Source of the DNA: CAZXCK01 sp964639225
GTDB taxonomy: Bacteria; Chloroflexota; Anaerolineae; Aggregatilineales; Phototrophicaceae
Assembly (NCBI GenBank): GCA_964639225.1
Contig: CAZXCK010000008.1
Location: forward strand, 4,917 to 68,916
DNA length: 64,000 bases
Direction of reading: 5' to 3'
This document shows, in pieces, positions 8,315 to 17,500 of this stretch. Every line of letters starts with the position of its first letter. Within the stretch, counting starts at the first letter, position 1. The notes under the pieces are model-generated. The model saw nothing but the letters and a program-made list of their open reading frames with translations, did not search any database and was not told the DNA's origin. The position numbers and the translations under genes were made by a program.

Positions 8315-9324
8315 TGCCATACGAAATCAGTATCGCCTTCCAGACGGACAAACGCGCTGCCGCTTATGTTGAACTGGCGCAGTTCGTCGATCAGTACGAC
8401 TTCGACGCCGTCAGCGTCTACTGCGACGCACCCTTTCATCCGAGTTACGGCCCGCTGCTGCTGATGGCCCCACACATTCGCCATGCCCGCCTGGGACCGG
8501 CAGCCGTGCAACCGTCGCGCATTCACCCCATAGACATCGCCTCGCAGACAGCGCTGCTGGCCGACACCGCGCCCGGCGGCGCTTATGTCGGCATTGCGCG
8601 CGGCGCGTGGCTCGGCGATCACGGCATCCGCGAACTGGATAAGCCGCTGCAGGCCATCCGCGAAACCGCCGAGATCGTGCGCTATCTCCTGAGCGGCGAA
8701 TCCGGGGGGTACAACGGCCAGGTCTTCCAGCTCGCGCCCCACGTCACCGCTACCTATCCCCTGCCCGACCAGCCTATCCCGGTAATGATCGGCACCTGGG
8801 GCCGCAAACTGTGCGCCATCGCCGGCGAACTGGCCGACGAGGTCAAAGTCGGCGGGTCGGCCAACCCGGACATCGTGCCGGTGATCGCTGGCTATATCGC
8901 CACCGGTGAGCAAACCGCCAGACGCCAACCAGGGACCGTCGGCGTCGTCATGGGTGCGGTGACGGTCATCGACGAGGATCGACAGCAGGCTCGCGCCGAG
9001 GCCCGGCGACAGGTGGCGCTCTATCTGCCGGTCGTCGCCCCGCTGGACCCGACCGTTCACGTTGAGCCGGAACTCGTCGAGCGCCTGCGCCAGCACGCCG
9101 ACCGCCGCGAATTTGATGCGGCTGCCGCGCTCATCAGCGACGATCTGCTGGAACGCTTCGCCATCGCTGGCAGCCCGGACGACATCGTCCGCCAGTCGAG
9201 CGCGCTCTTCGCCGCGGGCACACGCCGCATCGAATACGGAACGCCGCACGGCCTCACCGCCGCCAGCGGGATTCGCCTGCTCGGTGAGCGAGTCATACCT
9301 GCGCTGCGCCAGGACTGGCGCTGA
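8314..9324 (+). CDS. LLM-class (luciferase-like) flavin-dependent oxidoreductase
   Basis: This 336-residue protein has the luciferase-like TIM barrel: an N-terminal strand with the YEISIAF pattern, GAYVGIARGAWL after helix 4, and PIPVMIGTWGRKLCAIAGELADEV, which resembles the FMN/F420-binding loop of the 5,10-methylenetetrahydromethanopterin reductase-like subgroup. The ATG overlaps the stop of the upstream gene (TGATG). Relatives use FMNH2 or coenzyme F420 in oxidation or reduction of diverse organics. Cofactor and substrate cannot be fixed from sequence, but placement next to RidA suggests a catabolic step producing a reactive imine or enol. Confidence 0.8.
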   Translation: MPYEISIAFQTDKRAAAYVELAQFVDQYDFDAVSVYCDAPFHPSYGPLLLMAPHIRHARLGPAAVQPSRIHPIDIASQTALLADTAPGGAYVGIARGAWLGDHGIRELDKPLQAIRETAEIVRYLLSGESGGYNGQVFQLAPHVTATYPLPDQPIPVMIGTWGRKLCAIAGELADEVKVGGSANPDIVPVIAGYIATGEQTARRQPGTVGVVMGAVTVIDEDRQQARAEARRQVALYLPVVAPLDPTVHVEPELVERLRQHADRREFDAAAALISDDLLERFAIAGSPDDIVRQSSALFAAGTRRIEYGTPHGLTAASGIRLLGERVIPALRQDWR

Positions 9325-9499
9325 CGGTGGCCACAAATTCTCCATCAGCGAGACAGGGCCACATGCAGAGATTAACCGGCACACAATGTATTGAACCGTC
9401 CAGCGCGCATGCAGGCCATGTGTGACAATCGCTTCTTAAATCAGTTTTGACCGGCAATCTCCACGATTTCGGTGAAACACAGCAACAATCACCAACAAA

Positions 9500-9523
9500 A
9501 AAGGCGTCACTGTGGACGCCTTT
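9500..9523. terminator. Bidirectional intrinsic terminator between convergent genes
   Basis: The stem AAAGGCGTC/GACGCCTTT (9500-9508 and 9515-9523) is flanked by A-rich sequence on the left and T-rich sequence on the right. It sits between the convergent oxidoreductase (ends 9324) and the unknown minus-strand gene (ends 9557). The longer T run is in the minus direction. Confidence 0.75.
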
Positions 9524-9556
9524 CTGTGTTTCACTACAGCAAGAACCGGGTGAGAC

Positions 9557-10105
9557 TTACCACGTCAGGTGAATAATCGTCTGCGTGCCGCCTTTGTCCT
9601 GGCGCGGTACGTCCGGGTCATAGCGAACCGTAAACCGCGTGCCACTATCCAGATAACGACGAGCGATGCCGTAGATGTATCCGTAAATCATATCATCGGG
9701 ATAAACCGTGTTTGTGTTGTACTGGATATGCTGCGGTCCAACTTCGAAAATTTCATATCCGCCGGGGTCGCCGCCGCTGTGTTGTAACTCATGCAGCGTA
9801 CCCACCATTAGCAGCTTTTCGCGCTGGCTCATGATTTCCAAGTCCGGCGGCAGAACCATATTCTCGATGATAGCCAGCCCCACACTCACCAGATTCGAGC
9901 TGACGCCGCTGGGGTCGCGCTCGATCCAGTCCTTGAACACGTTGACAAACTTATCCACCGGATACCACACTTCCGGCTCGATTTCGACCAGACCGTGCGC
10001 TTCGAGCGAGTCGATCACGGCATCGCGGTTCATATGGTTGACTAAGGCACCGGCGGCGGCCCCGATCACCTTGCAATCGGGCGCATAGCGGTATGGATAC
10101 GACAT
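9557..10105 (-). CDS. Uncharacterized 182-residue protein
   Basis: I do not recognise a named family. The product is soluble, with no signal peptide or membrane segment. The N-terminal half contains YAPDCKVIGAAAGALVNHM and a helix-rich stretch; the C-terminal half has EVGPQHIQYNTNTVYPDDM, GYIYGIARRYL and a final TQTIIHLTW. An N-terminal helical part followed by a mixed strand part recalls small-molecule sensor domains of the V4R/heme-NO-binding type. That is only a guess. It is monocistronic, with its own terminator on each side and a GGGGGC-type ribosome binding site. Confidence 0.6.
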   Translation of the reverse strand: MSYPYRYAPDCKVIGAAAGALVNHMNRDAVIDSLEAHGLVEIEPEVWYPVDKFVNVFKDWIERDPSGVSSNLVSVGLAIIENMVLPPDLEIMSQREKLLMVGTLHELQHSGGDPGGYEIFEVGPQHIQYNTNTVYPDDMIYGYIYGIARRYLDSGTRFTVRYDPDVPRQDKGGTQTIIHLTW

Positions 10106-10183
10106 GGAAAGCCCCCTTCATTAAGCTTCGTGTGTAGCTTCATTATAAATCAACTTTCTATTATGAATAATTGAGGCAAATAA

Positions 10184-10215
10184 AACACCCCTCGGCAGAA
10201 TCTGCCAGGGGGTGT
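10184..10215 (-). terminator. Probable intrinsic terminator after the aldolase gene
   Basis: An imperfect hairpin (ACACCCC..GGCA paired with TGCC..GGGGTGT, two mismatches) is followed in the minus direction by a T-rich run. It lies about 75 bases beyond the aldolase stop codon. Confidence 0.5.
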
Positions 10216-10288
10216 AGTAATGCGTTCAGACGATCAACCTGTCAGGATGTCAGCACACCATGCCCAACAACGCCCTGTCCATAACGTA

Positions 10289-11389
10289 TCAGGCGATGGT
10301 CACATCGTCCGACAGATAGACATCCTGAATAGCGTTGAGCAGCGCCACACCTTCAGTCATCGGACGCTGGAAAGCCTTGCGCCCACTGATAAGGCCAGAG
10401 CCACCAGCGCGCTTGTTGATGACCGCTGTCTTGACGGCCTCGGCCATGTCATTCTTGCCACTGGCACCACCGGAGTTAATCAGGCCCACACGACCCATAT
10501 AGCAGTTAGCGACCTGATAGCGCGCCAGATCGATCAGGTTTTCGCTCGTCAGCTCACTGTAGATGCGCTCATCCAGCTTGCCATAAGACGATCCACCAGT
10601 GTTGAGCGCCTTGTAGCCGCCGTTATTTTCCGGCAGCTTCTGCTTGATGATATCCGCCTGGATGGTCACACCCAGATGATTAGCCTGCCCGGTCAGGTCC
10701 GCCGACGTTTCGTAGTTGACGCCATCTACCTTGAAGCCGGAATTGCGCAGATAGCACCACAGCACGGTCGCCATACCCAGCTCGTGCGCATAAGCAAAAG
10801 CTTCCGCCACTTCGACAAGCTGCCGATTGCTCTCTTCGCTGCCAAAGTAGACCGTCGCCCCCACTGCGACCGCACCCATATCCCACGCCTGTTTGATCGT
10901 CCCGAACATGATCTGGTCGTAGGTGTTGGGATAAGTCAGCAGTTCGTTATGGTTGAATTTCACCAGAAACGGGATTTTGTGCGCATATTTACGGGCTACC
11001 GTGCCCAGCACACCAAAAGTCGACGCGACCGCGTTACAACCACCTTCCAGCGCAAGTCTGACGATGTTTTCCGGGTCGAAGTAGGCCGGGTTCTTGGCGA
11101 ATGACGCGCCCGCCGAATGCTCAATGCCCTGGTCCACCGGCAGAATGGACAGGTAACCTGTACCGCCCAGGCGACCATGCCCATACATCGCCTGCAGGCT
11201 GCGCAGCACCTGTGGATTGCGATCCGACTGAGTCCACACATCGTCAACAAAGGTGGGGCCAGGCAGATGCAGAGTCTCTTTAGCGATTGTTTTGCTGGTG
11301 TAGTTGAGCAGGCCATCAGCATCGTCACCCAGATACTCTGCGATCTGGTCGATGGTCAGGCGCGAGGTAGTATGAGAAGCAGCAACCAT
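10289..11389 (-). CDS. fbaB: Class I fructose-bisphosphate aldolase
   Basis: This 366-residue enzyme starts at the ATG at 11389, chosen for the GGAGG site at 11396-11400; the frame remains open upstream to 11470 without a better start. Motifs of the bacterial/archaeal class I (DhnA-like) aldolases are LPVDQGIEHSAGASF, PFLVKFNHNELLTYP (with a conserved Lys), ATVYFGSEES and the phosphate-binding SGGASGKND and AGGSGLISGRKAFQRP near the C-terminus. It cleaves fructose 1,6-bisphosphate through a Schiff-base lysine. It is divergent from a phosphofructokinase gene 237 bases away, so the two consecutive glycolytic steps share one control region. Confidence 0.92.
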   Translation of the reverse strand: MVAASHTTSRLTIDQIAEYLGDDADGLLNYTSKTIAKETLHLPGPTFVDDVWTQSDRNPQVLRSLQAMYGHGRLGGTGYLSILPVDQGIEHSAGASFAKNPAYFDPENIVRLALEGGCNAVASTFGVLGTVARKYAHKIPFLVKFNHNELLTYPNTYDQIMFGTIKQAWDMGAVAVGATVYFGSEESNRQLVEVAEAFAYAHELGMATVLWCYLRNSGFKVDGVNYETSADLTGQANHLGVTIQADIIKQKLPENNGGYKALNTGGSSYGKLDERIYSELTSENLIDLARYQVANCYMGRVGLINSGGASGKNDMAEAVKTAVINKRAGGSGLISGRKAFQRPMTEGVALLNAIQDVYLSDDVTIA

Positions 11390-11554
11390 TTTGGGCCTCC
11401 GTATCTTTAACGCAGGCACAGCGATCGCATGCCGTCCAGGCACGCTGTGCCTGCTGATCGAGTGATCCATACCCAGTATACCACCGTTTATATCATCAAT
11501 TGGTGCGACAACTGGACAAATGTCATCAAAATCGCGTGTTTTTCTTCCTCGTTA

Positions 11555-11584
11555 TTGTCCCAGGCCGATAGCATCTGCTATCAT
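11555..11584 (+). promoter_or_regulatory. Putative promoter of the phosphofructokinase gene
   Basis: A TTGTCC (11555-11560) and a TATCAT (11579-11584) are separated by 18 bases, ending 41 bases before the start codon. The match is by consensus only. Confidence 0.35.
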
Positions 11585-11625
11585 TATTTCGAGTTTCTCG
11601 AAATACAATCAAAAGGATAAAAGTC

Positions 11626-12780
11626 ATGCGTATCGGTGTATTAACAGGGGGCGGCGACGTTCCAGGACTGAATCCCTGCATTAAACAGCTTGTCGACCGT
11701 GGGCTGTCCAACGGATACGAGATTCTGGGCATCCGGCGTGGCTGGGGCGGTTTGCTGAACTATAATCTGGACCTAAGCTTTGAAGAAAACTCGCAGTGGG
11801 TCATCAGGCTGGACCGTGAAGCCGTGCGTCGCGTTGACCGTACCGGCGGCACTTTCCTGCACACATCACGGACCAACCCATCCAACACTCGCCCGGAAAA
11901 CGCGCCCGATTTCCTGAGAGAAGAAGGCGAAGACCCAACCCAGTCAAAGGACTACACCGAGTACGTCCTCAAAGTCATCGAGCGCCTGGGTATCGACGTC
12001 CTCATTCCTATCGGTGGTGACGACACCCTCAGCTATGGCGAGCGCATGCACCACGAGGGCGTTCGTGTCATCGGCATCCCCAAAACAATGGATAACGACG
12101 TTTACGGTACCGACTACTGCATCGGTTTCTCGACTGCCGTCACCCGCAGCGTGGAGTTCATCCACAACCTGCGTACCTCGGCGGGTTCGCACGAGCGCAT
12201 CGCGGTTGTCGAGCTGTTCGGTCGCAACTCTGGCGAGACCTCGCTCATCGCGGCCTACCTGGCCAACGTGGACCGCGCCATCATCTCCGAAGTGCCGTTC
12301 GACGTTGAGCGCCTGGCCAAGCTCATCATGGAAGACAAGCAGAACAACTCCAGCAACTACGCCATGCTGACCATCTCCGAAGGCGCCCATCCCATCGAGG
12401 GCCAGGTTCTCGAAACCGGCGAAGCCGACGCTTACGGCCATCGTAAGCTGGGCGGCATCGGCAAAGAACTGGGCGACGCGCTGCGCCGCATCACCGGCCA
12501 GAACATCATCTACCAGCAGGTTGGCTACCTGATGCGCAGCGGCGCACCGGACTCGCTTGACCTGATGGTGGCCTTCAACTACGCGCAGTCGGCCATCGGC
12601 CTGGTAGAGCGCGGCGAGAGCGGGCGTCTGGTCTGCCTGCAGCGCGGCGTTTACAGCGACGTCCCCATGAGCACGCTGTCGCATGGCAAAAAGCGCGTCA
12701 ACGTGCCGGAACTCTACGACATCGCCAATTACCGGCCAAAGATTCGGCACGTCTTCGGCATGCCCATGTTCCTCACCTGA
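11626..12780 (+). CDS. 6-phosphofructokinase, pyrophosphate-type
   Basis: This 384-residue phosphofructokinase starts MRIGVLTGGGDVPGLN. Phosphoryl-donor preference is read from two places. Residues 130-133 are GGDD where ATP enzymes have GGDG, and residues 152-158 are PKTMDND where ATP enzymes have PGTIDND. Both are features of PPi-dependent or mixed-substrate enzymes. The active-site and allosteric-site remnants RTSAGSHERI and ELFGRNSGETSL are present. It phosphorylates fructose 6-phosphate, probably reversibly, and pairs with the divergent class I aldolase. An AAGGA site precedes the ATG. Confidence 0.9.
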   Translation: MRIGVLTGGGDVPGLNPCIKQLVDRGLSNGYEILGIRRGWGGLLNYNLDLSFEENSQWVIRLDREAVRRVDRTGGTFLHTSRTNPSNTRPENAPDFLREEGEDPTQSKDYTEYVLKVIERLGIDVLIPIGGDDTLSYGERMHHEGVRVIGIPKTMDNDVYGTDYCIGFSTAVTRSVEFIHNLRTSAGSHERIAVVELFGRNSGETSLIAAYLANVDRAIISEVPFDVERLAKLIMEDKQNNSSNYAMLTISEGAHPIEGQVLETGEADAYGHRKLGGIGKELGDALRRITGQNIIYQQVGYLMRSGAPDSLDLMVAFNYAQSAIGLVERGESGRLVCLQRGVYSDVPMSTLSHGKKRVNVPELYDIANYRPKIRHVFGMPMFLT

Positions 12781-12822
12781 TCGGGCTGCAGCAGCCCCGC
12801 TGCTCGAAGCCATTCCACGACG

Positions 12823-12847
12823 ACGGGGGCTGTATGGCCCCCGTTTT
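12823..12847 (+). terminator. Intrinsic terminator after the phosphofructokinase gene
   Basis: A perfect eight-pair stem (ACGGGGGC at 12823-12830, GCCCCCGT at 12837-12844) is followed by TTTT. It lies 43 bases after the stop codon. Confidence 0.85.
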
Positions 12848-12917
12848 GCGTGAGTTTCCACTAACATCAATTGACAGTCATCATAGAAAATAGTAAAGTT
12901 AGAAAATAGAAACCTTA

Positions 12918-15704
12918 ATGGCAAATGAGCGGGCATCGATGCAAACACTCAGCATAAACAGTTCAACAATCAATCGACTTCAGGAACGCGCCGCACAAGA
13001 GAACTGCTCTGTTGACGACCTGCTTAACCGGCTGCTGGACAGTACGTCGCCAGACGAACATCCATTGGATTTTTCGCTGCTGGAATGCCTACCGACCGAA
13101 ATCGTCCTGGCCGACGCCCGCCATCCAGATTATCCGATTGTGTACGTTAATCCTACCTTTGAGGCGGTTACCGGCTACAGGCGCGAAGAAGTCATCGGTA
13201 AGAATCCGCGTTTTCTACAGGGCGATGACTGCAATCAGGACGCGTTGACCGTTATCCGTGAGGCGCTCAACAATCACCGCGCCTGCCAGGTCGAACTGCG
13301 CAACTATCGCAAAGATGGCTCTCTGTTTTTCAATAACCTGCGTCTGGCACCTGTTCACAACCGCGCTGGCCAGTTAACTCATTACGTCGCCGTCCAGCGC
13401 GACATTACCGACCAGCACCTCGCCGAACAGGCGCTCAAACAGAGCGAGGCCCGCTACCGCATGCTCGCCGATACCATGCTGGACTATGCCATATCCGTTC
13501 GTGTCGAGCCAGATGGCACGCTCATCACCGAGTGGGTCATCGGTGCTTTTACCGAAATCACCGGATACGATGCCGGAGTGTCAGAACGGCAGGTCGGCTT
13601 TGACCATACTCACCCCGACGACCTGGAGCGACTCCAGTGCGACATCGCCCTTACGTTGAAGAATCAGCCGACAGTAACAGAATATCGCATCCGTCACAAA
13701 TCCGGCTCTGGAAATTACATCTGGTTAAGGGTTTCACGCAGGCCCATCTGGGACAAAATCGAAGCACGTGTGGTCCGCTTTTATGCTGTCGCGCAGGATA
13801 TCACCCAACACAAACAGGCCGAAGAAGCCCTGCGTCAAAGCGAAGCCCGGCTGCGATCGCTGGTCGAATCCCAGACCGCTTACGTGGTGCGCGTTAATCT
13901 GGACGGTCGCTACACGTACATCAACCAGAGATTTAGTGAAACTTATGGCTGGGTTCATCCCAGCGGCCTGATCGGGCAGGCGACCTGGGACACAATCATC
14001 ACCACCGATCATGAACGTACCTACCAGACGGTGCAGGATTGTCTGCGCGAACCGGGGAAACCTGTCCAGGTGACGCTGCGCAAACCCGACCGCGATGGCA
14101 GTATCCGCTGGACCCTGTGGGAATTTGTCGGCTTACAGGACACCAGCGATGCCGTAACAGAAATCCAGTGTGTCGGCTTCGATATCACGCGACAGGTTCA
14201 GGCAGAGGCCGATCTGCGCCATAACCAGCAGATTCTGCAAGCCGTCATGAAAACCGTTCGCGATATCGTCTGGGCGGTTGAATTGCCTTCGCTTAACGTC
14301 ATTTACGTGAGCGACGCGGTAGAATCCATCATTGGCCGGAGCAAGCACGAGTTCTACCAAACCAATCGTTTCTGGCTGGAGATTACCCATCCTGACGATG
14401 TCGAGTCCATCCAGAGTGGCCACGATCATGTCATGAAGAACGGCAGCGGTGAGTGGGAATATCGCATCCTGCGGCCAGATGGCGAAGCGCGCTGGTTGAG
14501 CAACCGTGCCTGGTTGGTCCGTAATGAAGACGGACAGCCTGCTCGGATAGCTGGTGTCGCCACAGATATCACCGACCAGAAACAGACTCAAAGCCAGATG
14601 CAGGCCCACATGGCGGCTCTCACCATGGCGGCTAACGCCATTGTCATTACAGGCCCGGACGGCAGCATCGAATGGATTAACCCTGCCTTCACTCGAATGA
14701 CCGGTTACACCAGCGACGAAGCGACCGGCAAGAGCCTGGGGCAGTTGGTTAAATCCGGCCTGCACGACCGCGCCTTCTACCAGGACATCTGGCAGACAAT
14801 CCTGGCCGGGCAAGTGTGGTCCGGCAAGATCATCAACCGCCGCAAAGACGGTACGCTGTACACCGAGGAGCAGACCATCACGCCGGTAATGGGCGACAAC
14901 AACCAGATCGAACATTTTGTCGCTATCAAGCAGGATGTCACCGAGCGCGAACAGATGCAGCAGTCAGAGATAGAGCGCGAACGACTGGCCGCCAGCCTGA
15001 AGAAAGAAAAAGAATACAACAACGCTATCCAGAACACGGTTGCGGCCCTGGCTCACGATCTGCGCACGCCGCTGGCCGTAATATCCACATCCCAGGATTT
15101 ACTCAATCGCTATTTCGACCGCTTCGACGCTGCGAAACGCCGCGAAAAACTGGAATCGATCGGCAAACAGCTTCATTACGTCAAAGAGCTGCTCAACGAC
15201 CTGACCCTGATTACCGGCACATCGCTCATTCATCGCCAGTTGCAGATTACTCGCCTCAACCTGGAAGCTCTGTGTCAGGTCACCATTCAGGACATCCAGG
15301 GGTCGATAGGCAGCAAACACAAACTCACCTTCACCACCGACTCACAGATCAGATTTGCCAACGTGGACGAGGTACTCGTCAGCCGCATTCTGTTAAATCT
15401 GCTGTCGAATGCCGTTAAGTATTCGCCACCCGGTAGCAAGGTCAACCTCAGCCTGAGCCAGAAGGATCAATGGATCGTCCTGAAAGTGTGTGATCAGGGC
15501 ATTGGCATTAGCAAAGCGGACCAGCCACACCTGTTCGAGCCGTTCTACCGCGCCGATACGCCGCACAGTCCCGGCGGCACCGGCCTGGGCCTGAGCATCG
15601 TTCACGACTGCGTCAGGCTTCATAATGGACGTATCCACCTGGATAGTCTGCCCGGTCAGGGTTCTACTTTCACCATCGAGCTGCCCCTCGTCAGATCCAG
15701 CTAA
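12918..15704 (+). CDS. Multi-PAS sensor histidine kinase with a cysteine-less LOV-like domain
   Basis: This 928-residue soluble kinase has no membrane segment. After a short N-terminal helical part come five PAS/PAC repeats (about 50-165, 170-290, 300-425, 430-560 and 565-690). These are followed by the HisKA helix with H713 in AALAHDLRTP, the N box LNLLSNAVKYSPP, the G1 box DQGIGIS and the G2 box GGTGLGLSI. The first PAS closely follows LOV photoreceptor sequence (GKNPRFLQG, NYRKDG, FNN, VQRDIT), but the photoactive cysteine is replaced by Pro97. It is an orphan, with no response regulator gene adjacent. The ATG at 12918 lacks a clear ribosome binding site, and Met8 is an alternative start. 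Confidence 0.9.
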   Translation: MANERASMQTLSINSSTINRLQERAAQENCSVDDLLNRLLDSTSPDEHPLDFSLLECLPTEIVLADARHPDYPIVYVNPTFEAVTGYRREEVIGKNPRFLQGDDCNQDALTVIREALNNHRACQVELRNYRKDGSLFFNNLRLAPVHNRAGQLTHYVAVQRDITDQHLAEQALKQSEARYRMLADTMLDYAISVRVEPDGTLITEWVIGAFTEITGYDAGVSERQVGFDHTHPDDLERLQCDIALTLKNQPTVTEYRIRHKSGSGNYIWLRVSRRPIWDKIEARVVRFYAVAQDITQHKQAEEALRQSEARLRSLVESQTAYVVRVNLDGRYTYINQRFSETYGWVHPSGLIGQATWDTIITTDHERTYQTVQDCLREPGKPVQVTLRKPDRDGSIRWTLWEFVGLQDTSDAVTEIQCVGFDITRQVQAEADLRHNQQILQAVMKTVRDIVWAVELPSLNVIYVSDAVESIIGRSKHEFYQTNRFWLEITHPDDVESIQSGHDHVMKNGSGEWEYRILRPDGEARWLSNRAWLVRNEDGQPARIAGVATDITDQKQTQSQMQAHMAALTMAANAIVITGPDGSIEWINPAFTRMTGYTSDEATGKSLGQLVKSGLHDRAFYQDIWQTILAGQVWSGKIINRRKDGTLYTEEQTITPVMGDNNQIEHFVAIKQDVTEREQMQQSEIERERLAASLKKEKEYNNAIQNTVAALAHDLRTPLAVISTSQDLLNRYFDRFDAAKRREKLESIGKQLHYVKELLNDLTLITGTSLIHRQLQITRLNLEALCQVTIQDIQGSIGSKHKLTFTTDSQIRFANVDEVLVSRILLNLLSNAVKYSPPGSKVNLSLSQKDQWIVLKVCDQGIGISKADQPHLFEPFYRADTPHSPGGTGLGLSIVHDCVRLHNGRIHLDSLPGQGSTFTIELPLVRSS

Positions 15705-15808
15705 GATGGCAGTTCAAACCGCCAAGCGCCAGCTAACGACTAACAGGCCAGGCGTCCCTGGGCCATAACCTGCTGCATGGTCCCACCTCTGGCTGAAACA
15801 AACTGGTA

Positions 15809-17500
15809 TCACACTGTCTCCGCGATCCACATCACCTGATACGGTTCCAGCTTGACGGAACCGGCGCTCACCGCCGCCCCGCCCACCAGATCGCGCCCAT
15901 TGAACGCCATGCGCACCGACTGCGGGCTACCGCTCAGGTTGTGCAGCGCCAGCACGCGCCCGGTCGATTCGTCCCCGCGCCGCAGCGCCAGAACCGCCGG
16001 GCTGCCCACATCCAGCGCCTGCTGCGGCGCGTTCGGATGAAACGCCCGCTGCGACCGCCGCACGCTGATGAGATGCTGATACGGCTCGAACACCAGCCGC
16101 CGGAACGAAGCCGGCTGGGCCAGTTCCTGCTCAACTGCATCAACGTCCAGCTGCTCCCGGTTGATGGCCCGGTTATGTCCCAGCGCCAGCATACCCTCGA
16201 CGTCGTTACGCGATCCCAGCAAACTGTGAATGTACACCGCCGGCACACCGGCCAGCGCCAGCATCACCGCCTGCGACACCAGAAAACGCCGCGCCTGTAC
16301 GTCGAGCGGCTGATCGGGATCGGTCACAGCGTCGACGTACGTACAGTTGAGTTCGTACGGGGTCTGGCTGCCGTCCGGGTGCCGCCGGTAGTTGACCCGC
16401 CCCTGCTGGCGTTCCACATGCGCCACCAGCGCCGCCAGCTCGTCGTCGTTGAGAATGCCTTCCACCGGGCGCACGCCGATGCCATCATGCGACGCTGTGA
16501 AGTTAAAAAACGTCGTGCGAGGCGACGGCGCTTGCAGCGTGTTGACCCACTCGCGCAGGCGAACAGCATCGCCAGCCAGCATACTGTGAAACAACAGCGG
16601 CGGCAGCGTGAAGTTATACACCATCTGCGCCTCGTTGGTGCCGTCGCCCCAGTACGAGATATTTTCCCAGTGCGGCACGTTGGTCTCGGTGATGATAATG
16701 ACATGCGGCGCGACTTCGTCCAGCACCGCCCGCATCAACTGAATCACCTGATGCGTCTCGTCGAGATGAATACAGGACGTGCCGACCGTTTTCCACAGGT
16801 AGGCGATCGCGTCCAGCCGGATAATGCTCGCGCCCTGCTCCACATAAAACAGCAGAATATCGATCAGCCGCAGCAGTGTATCCGGGTGGCGAATGTCAAA
16901 ATCGACCTGATCCGCGCTGAACGTCGTCCACACATGCACGATCTCGCCGTTGGGCCGCTCGAACGGCGTCAGCAGCGGGCTGACTCGCGGGCGCGTGACG
17001 CCGCTCAGATCGGCATCTGGCGACTCGGTACGAAACAGGTTCGCAAATTCAGGGTCGCCGACTAGGAACGCGCGGAACCACTCGCTCTGCGCCGACATAT
17101 GGTTAAATACGGCATCGAACATCAGGCCGAAGTCCTGGCCAATGCGCCGTACATCATCCCAGTCACCCAGTTCGGGATCAACCTGGTAAAAATCCTGCAC
17201 CGAAAAGCCATCATCCGATGAATACGGAAAAAACGGCAGAATATGAATCGCCGACACGACGCCACGCAGCCGCCGCGCGCCAAAATCGTGCAGGGTGCGC
17301 AGTGGCGATTCGCCATGGCGGCGCAGCGTACCGCCATATGTGATCAACACCACATCCTGCTCGCTGAACAACTCGCGCTGCGCTGGTGGCGTGATGCGCG
17401 CCCGTGTCTGCTCCATGCGCGCTGCCAACCGTGCCATCAATACGGCACGGTCCGCTGCCGGGTATAAGCGCGCCAGAAGTGCTTGAATAGATTCCGTCAT
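15809..17500 (-). CDS. GH13_18-type sugar phosphorylase (sucrose/glucosylglycerate phosphorylase-like)
   Basis: The 563-residue cytoplasmic GH13 enzyme matches the phosphorylase subfamily, which includes sucrose, glucosylglycerol and glucosylglycerate phosphorylases. Family signs are HILPFFPYSSDDGFSV, FDAVFNHMSAQS and VHVWTTFSADQVDFD. The catalytic set is the nucleophile D230 in IIRLDAIAY, the acid/base E272 in ITETNVPH and the transition-state stabiliser D339 in SHDGIGVRP. It would split an alpha-glucoside with phosphate to give glucose 1-phosphate. It is the last gene of a sugar operon and overlaps the preceding glycosidase gene by 4 bases. The company of a GH63-like hydrolase favours glucosylglycerate or a related compatible solute over sucrose, but this is inference. 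Confidence 0.85.
   Translation of the reverse strand: MTESIQALLARLYPAADRAVLMARLAARMEQTRARITPPAQRELFSEQDVVLITYGGTLRRHGESPLRTLHDFGARRLRGVVSAIHILPFFPYSSDDGFSVQDFYQVDPELGDWDDVRRIGQDFGLMFDAVFNHMSAQSEWFRAFLVGDPEFANLFRTESPDADLSGVTRPRVSPLLTPFERPNGEIVHVWTTFSADQVDFDIRHPDTLLRLIDILLFYVEQGASIIRLDAIAYLWKTVGTSCIHLDETHQVIQLMRAVLDEVAPHVIIITETNVPHWENISYWGDGTNEAQMVYNFTLPPLLFHSMLAGDAVRLREWVNTLQAPSPRTTFFNFTASHDGIGVRPVEGILNDDELAALVAHVERQQGRVNYRRHPDGSQTPYELNCTYVDAVTDPDQPLDVQARRFLVSQAVMLALAGVPAVYIHSLLGSRNDVEGMLALGHNRAINREQLDVDAVEQELAQPASFRRLVFEPYQHLISVRRSQRAFHPNAPQQALDVGSPAVLALRRGDESTGRVLALHNLSGSPQSVRMAFNGRDLVGGAAVSAGSVKLEPYQVMWIAETV

Noticed and set aside
8083..9384. A 433-residue minus-strand open frame opposite the LLM oxidoreductase
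   Set aside because: It is antisense to three overlapping, well-supported plus-strand genes and has no conserved motif.
15745..15763. Hairpin GGCCAGG...CCTGGGCC between convergent genes as a terminator
   Set aside because: The stem is short with a bulge, and no T tract follows on either strand.
15941..17065. A 374-residue plus-strand open frame opposite the phosphorylase gene
   Set aside because: It is Arg/His/Gln-rich with no recognisable motif, the usual antisense shadow in GC-rich DNA. The minus strand has a full GH13 catalytic set.
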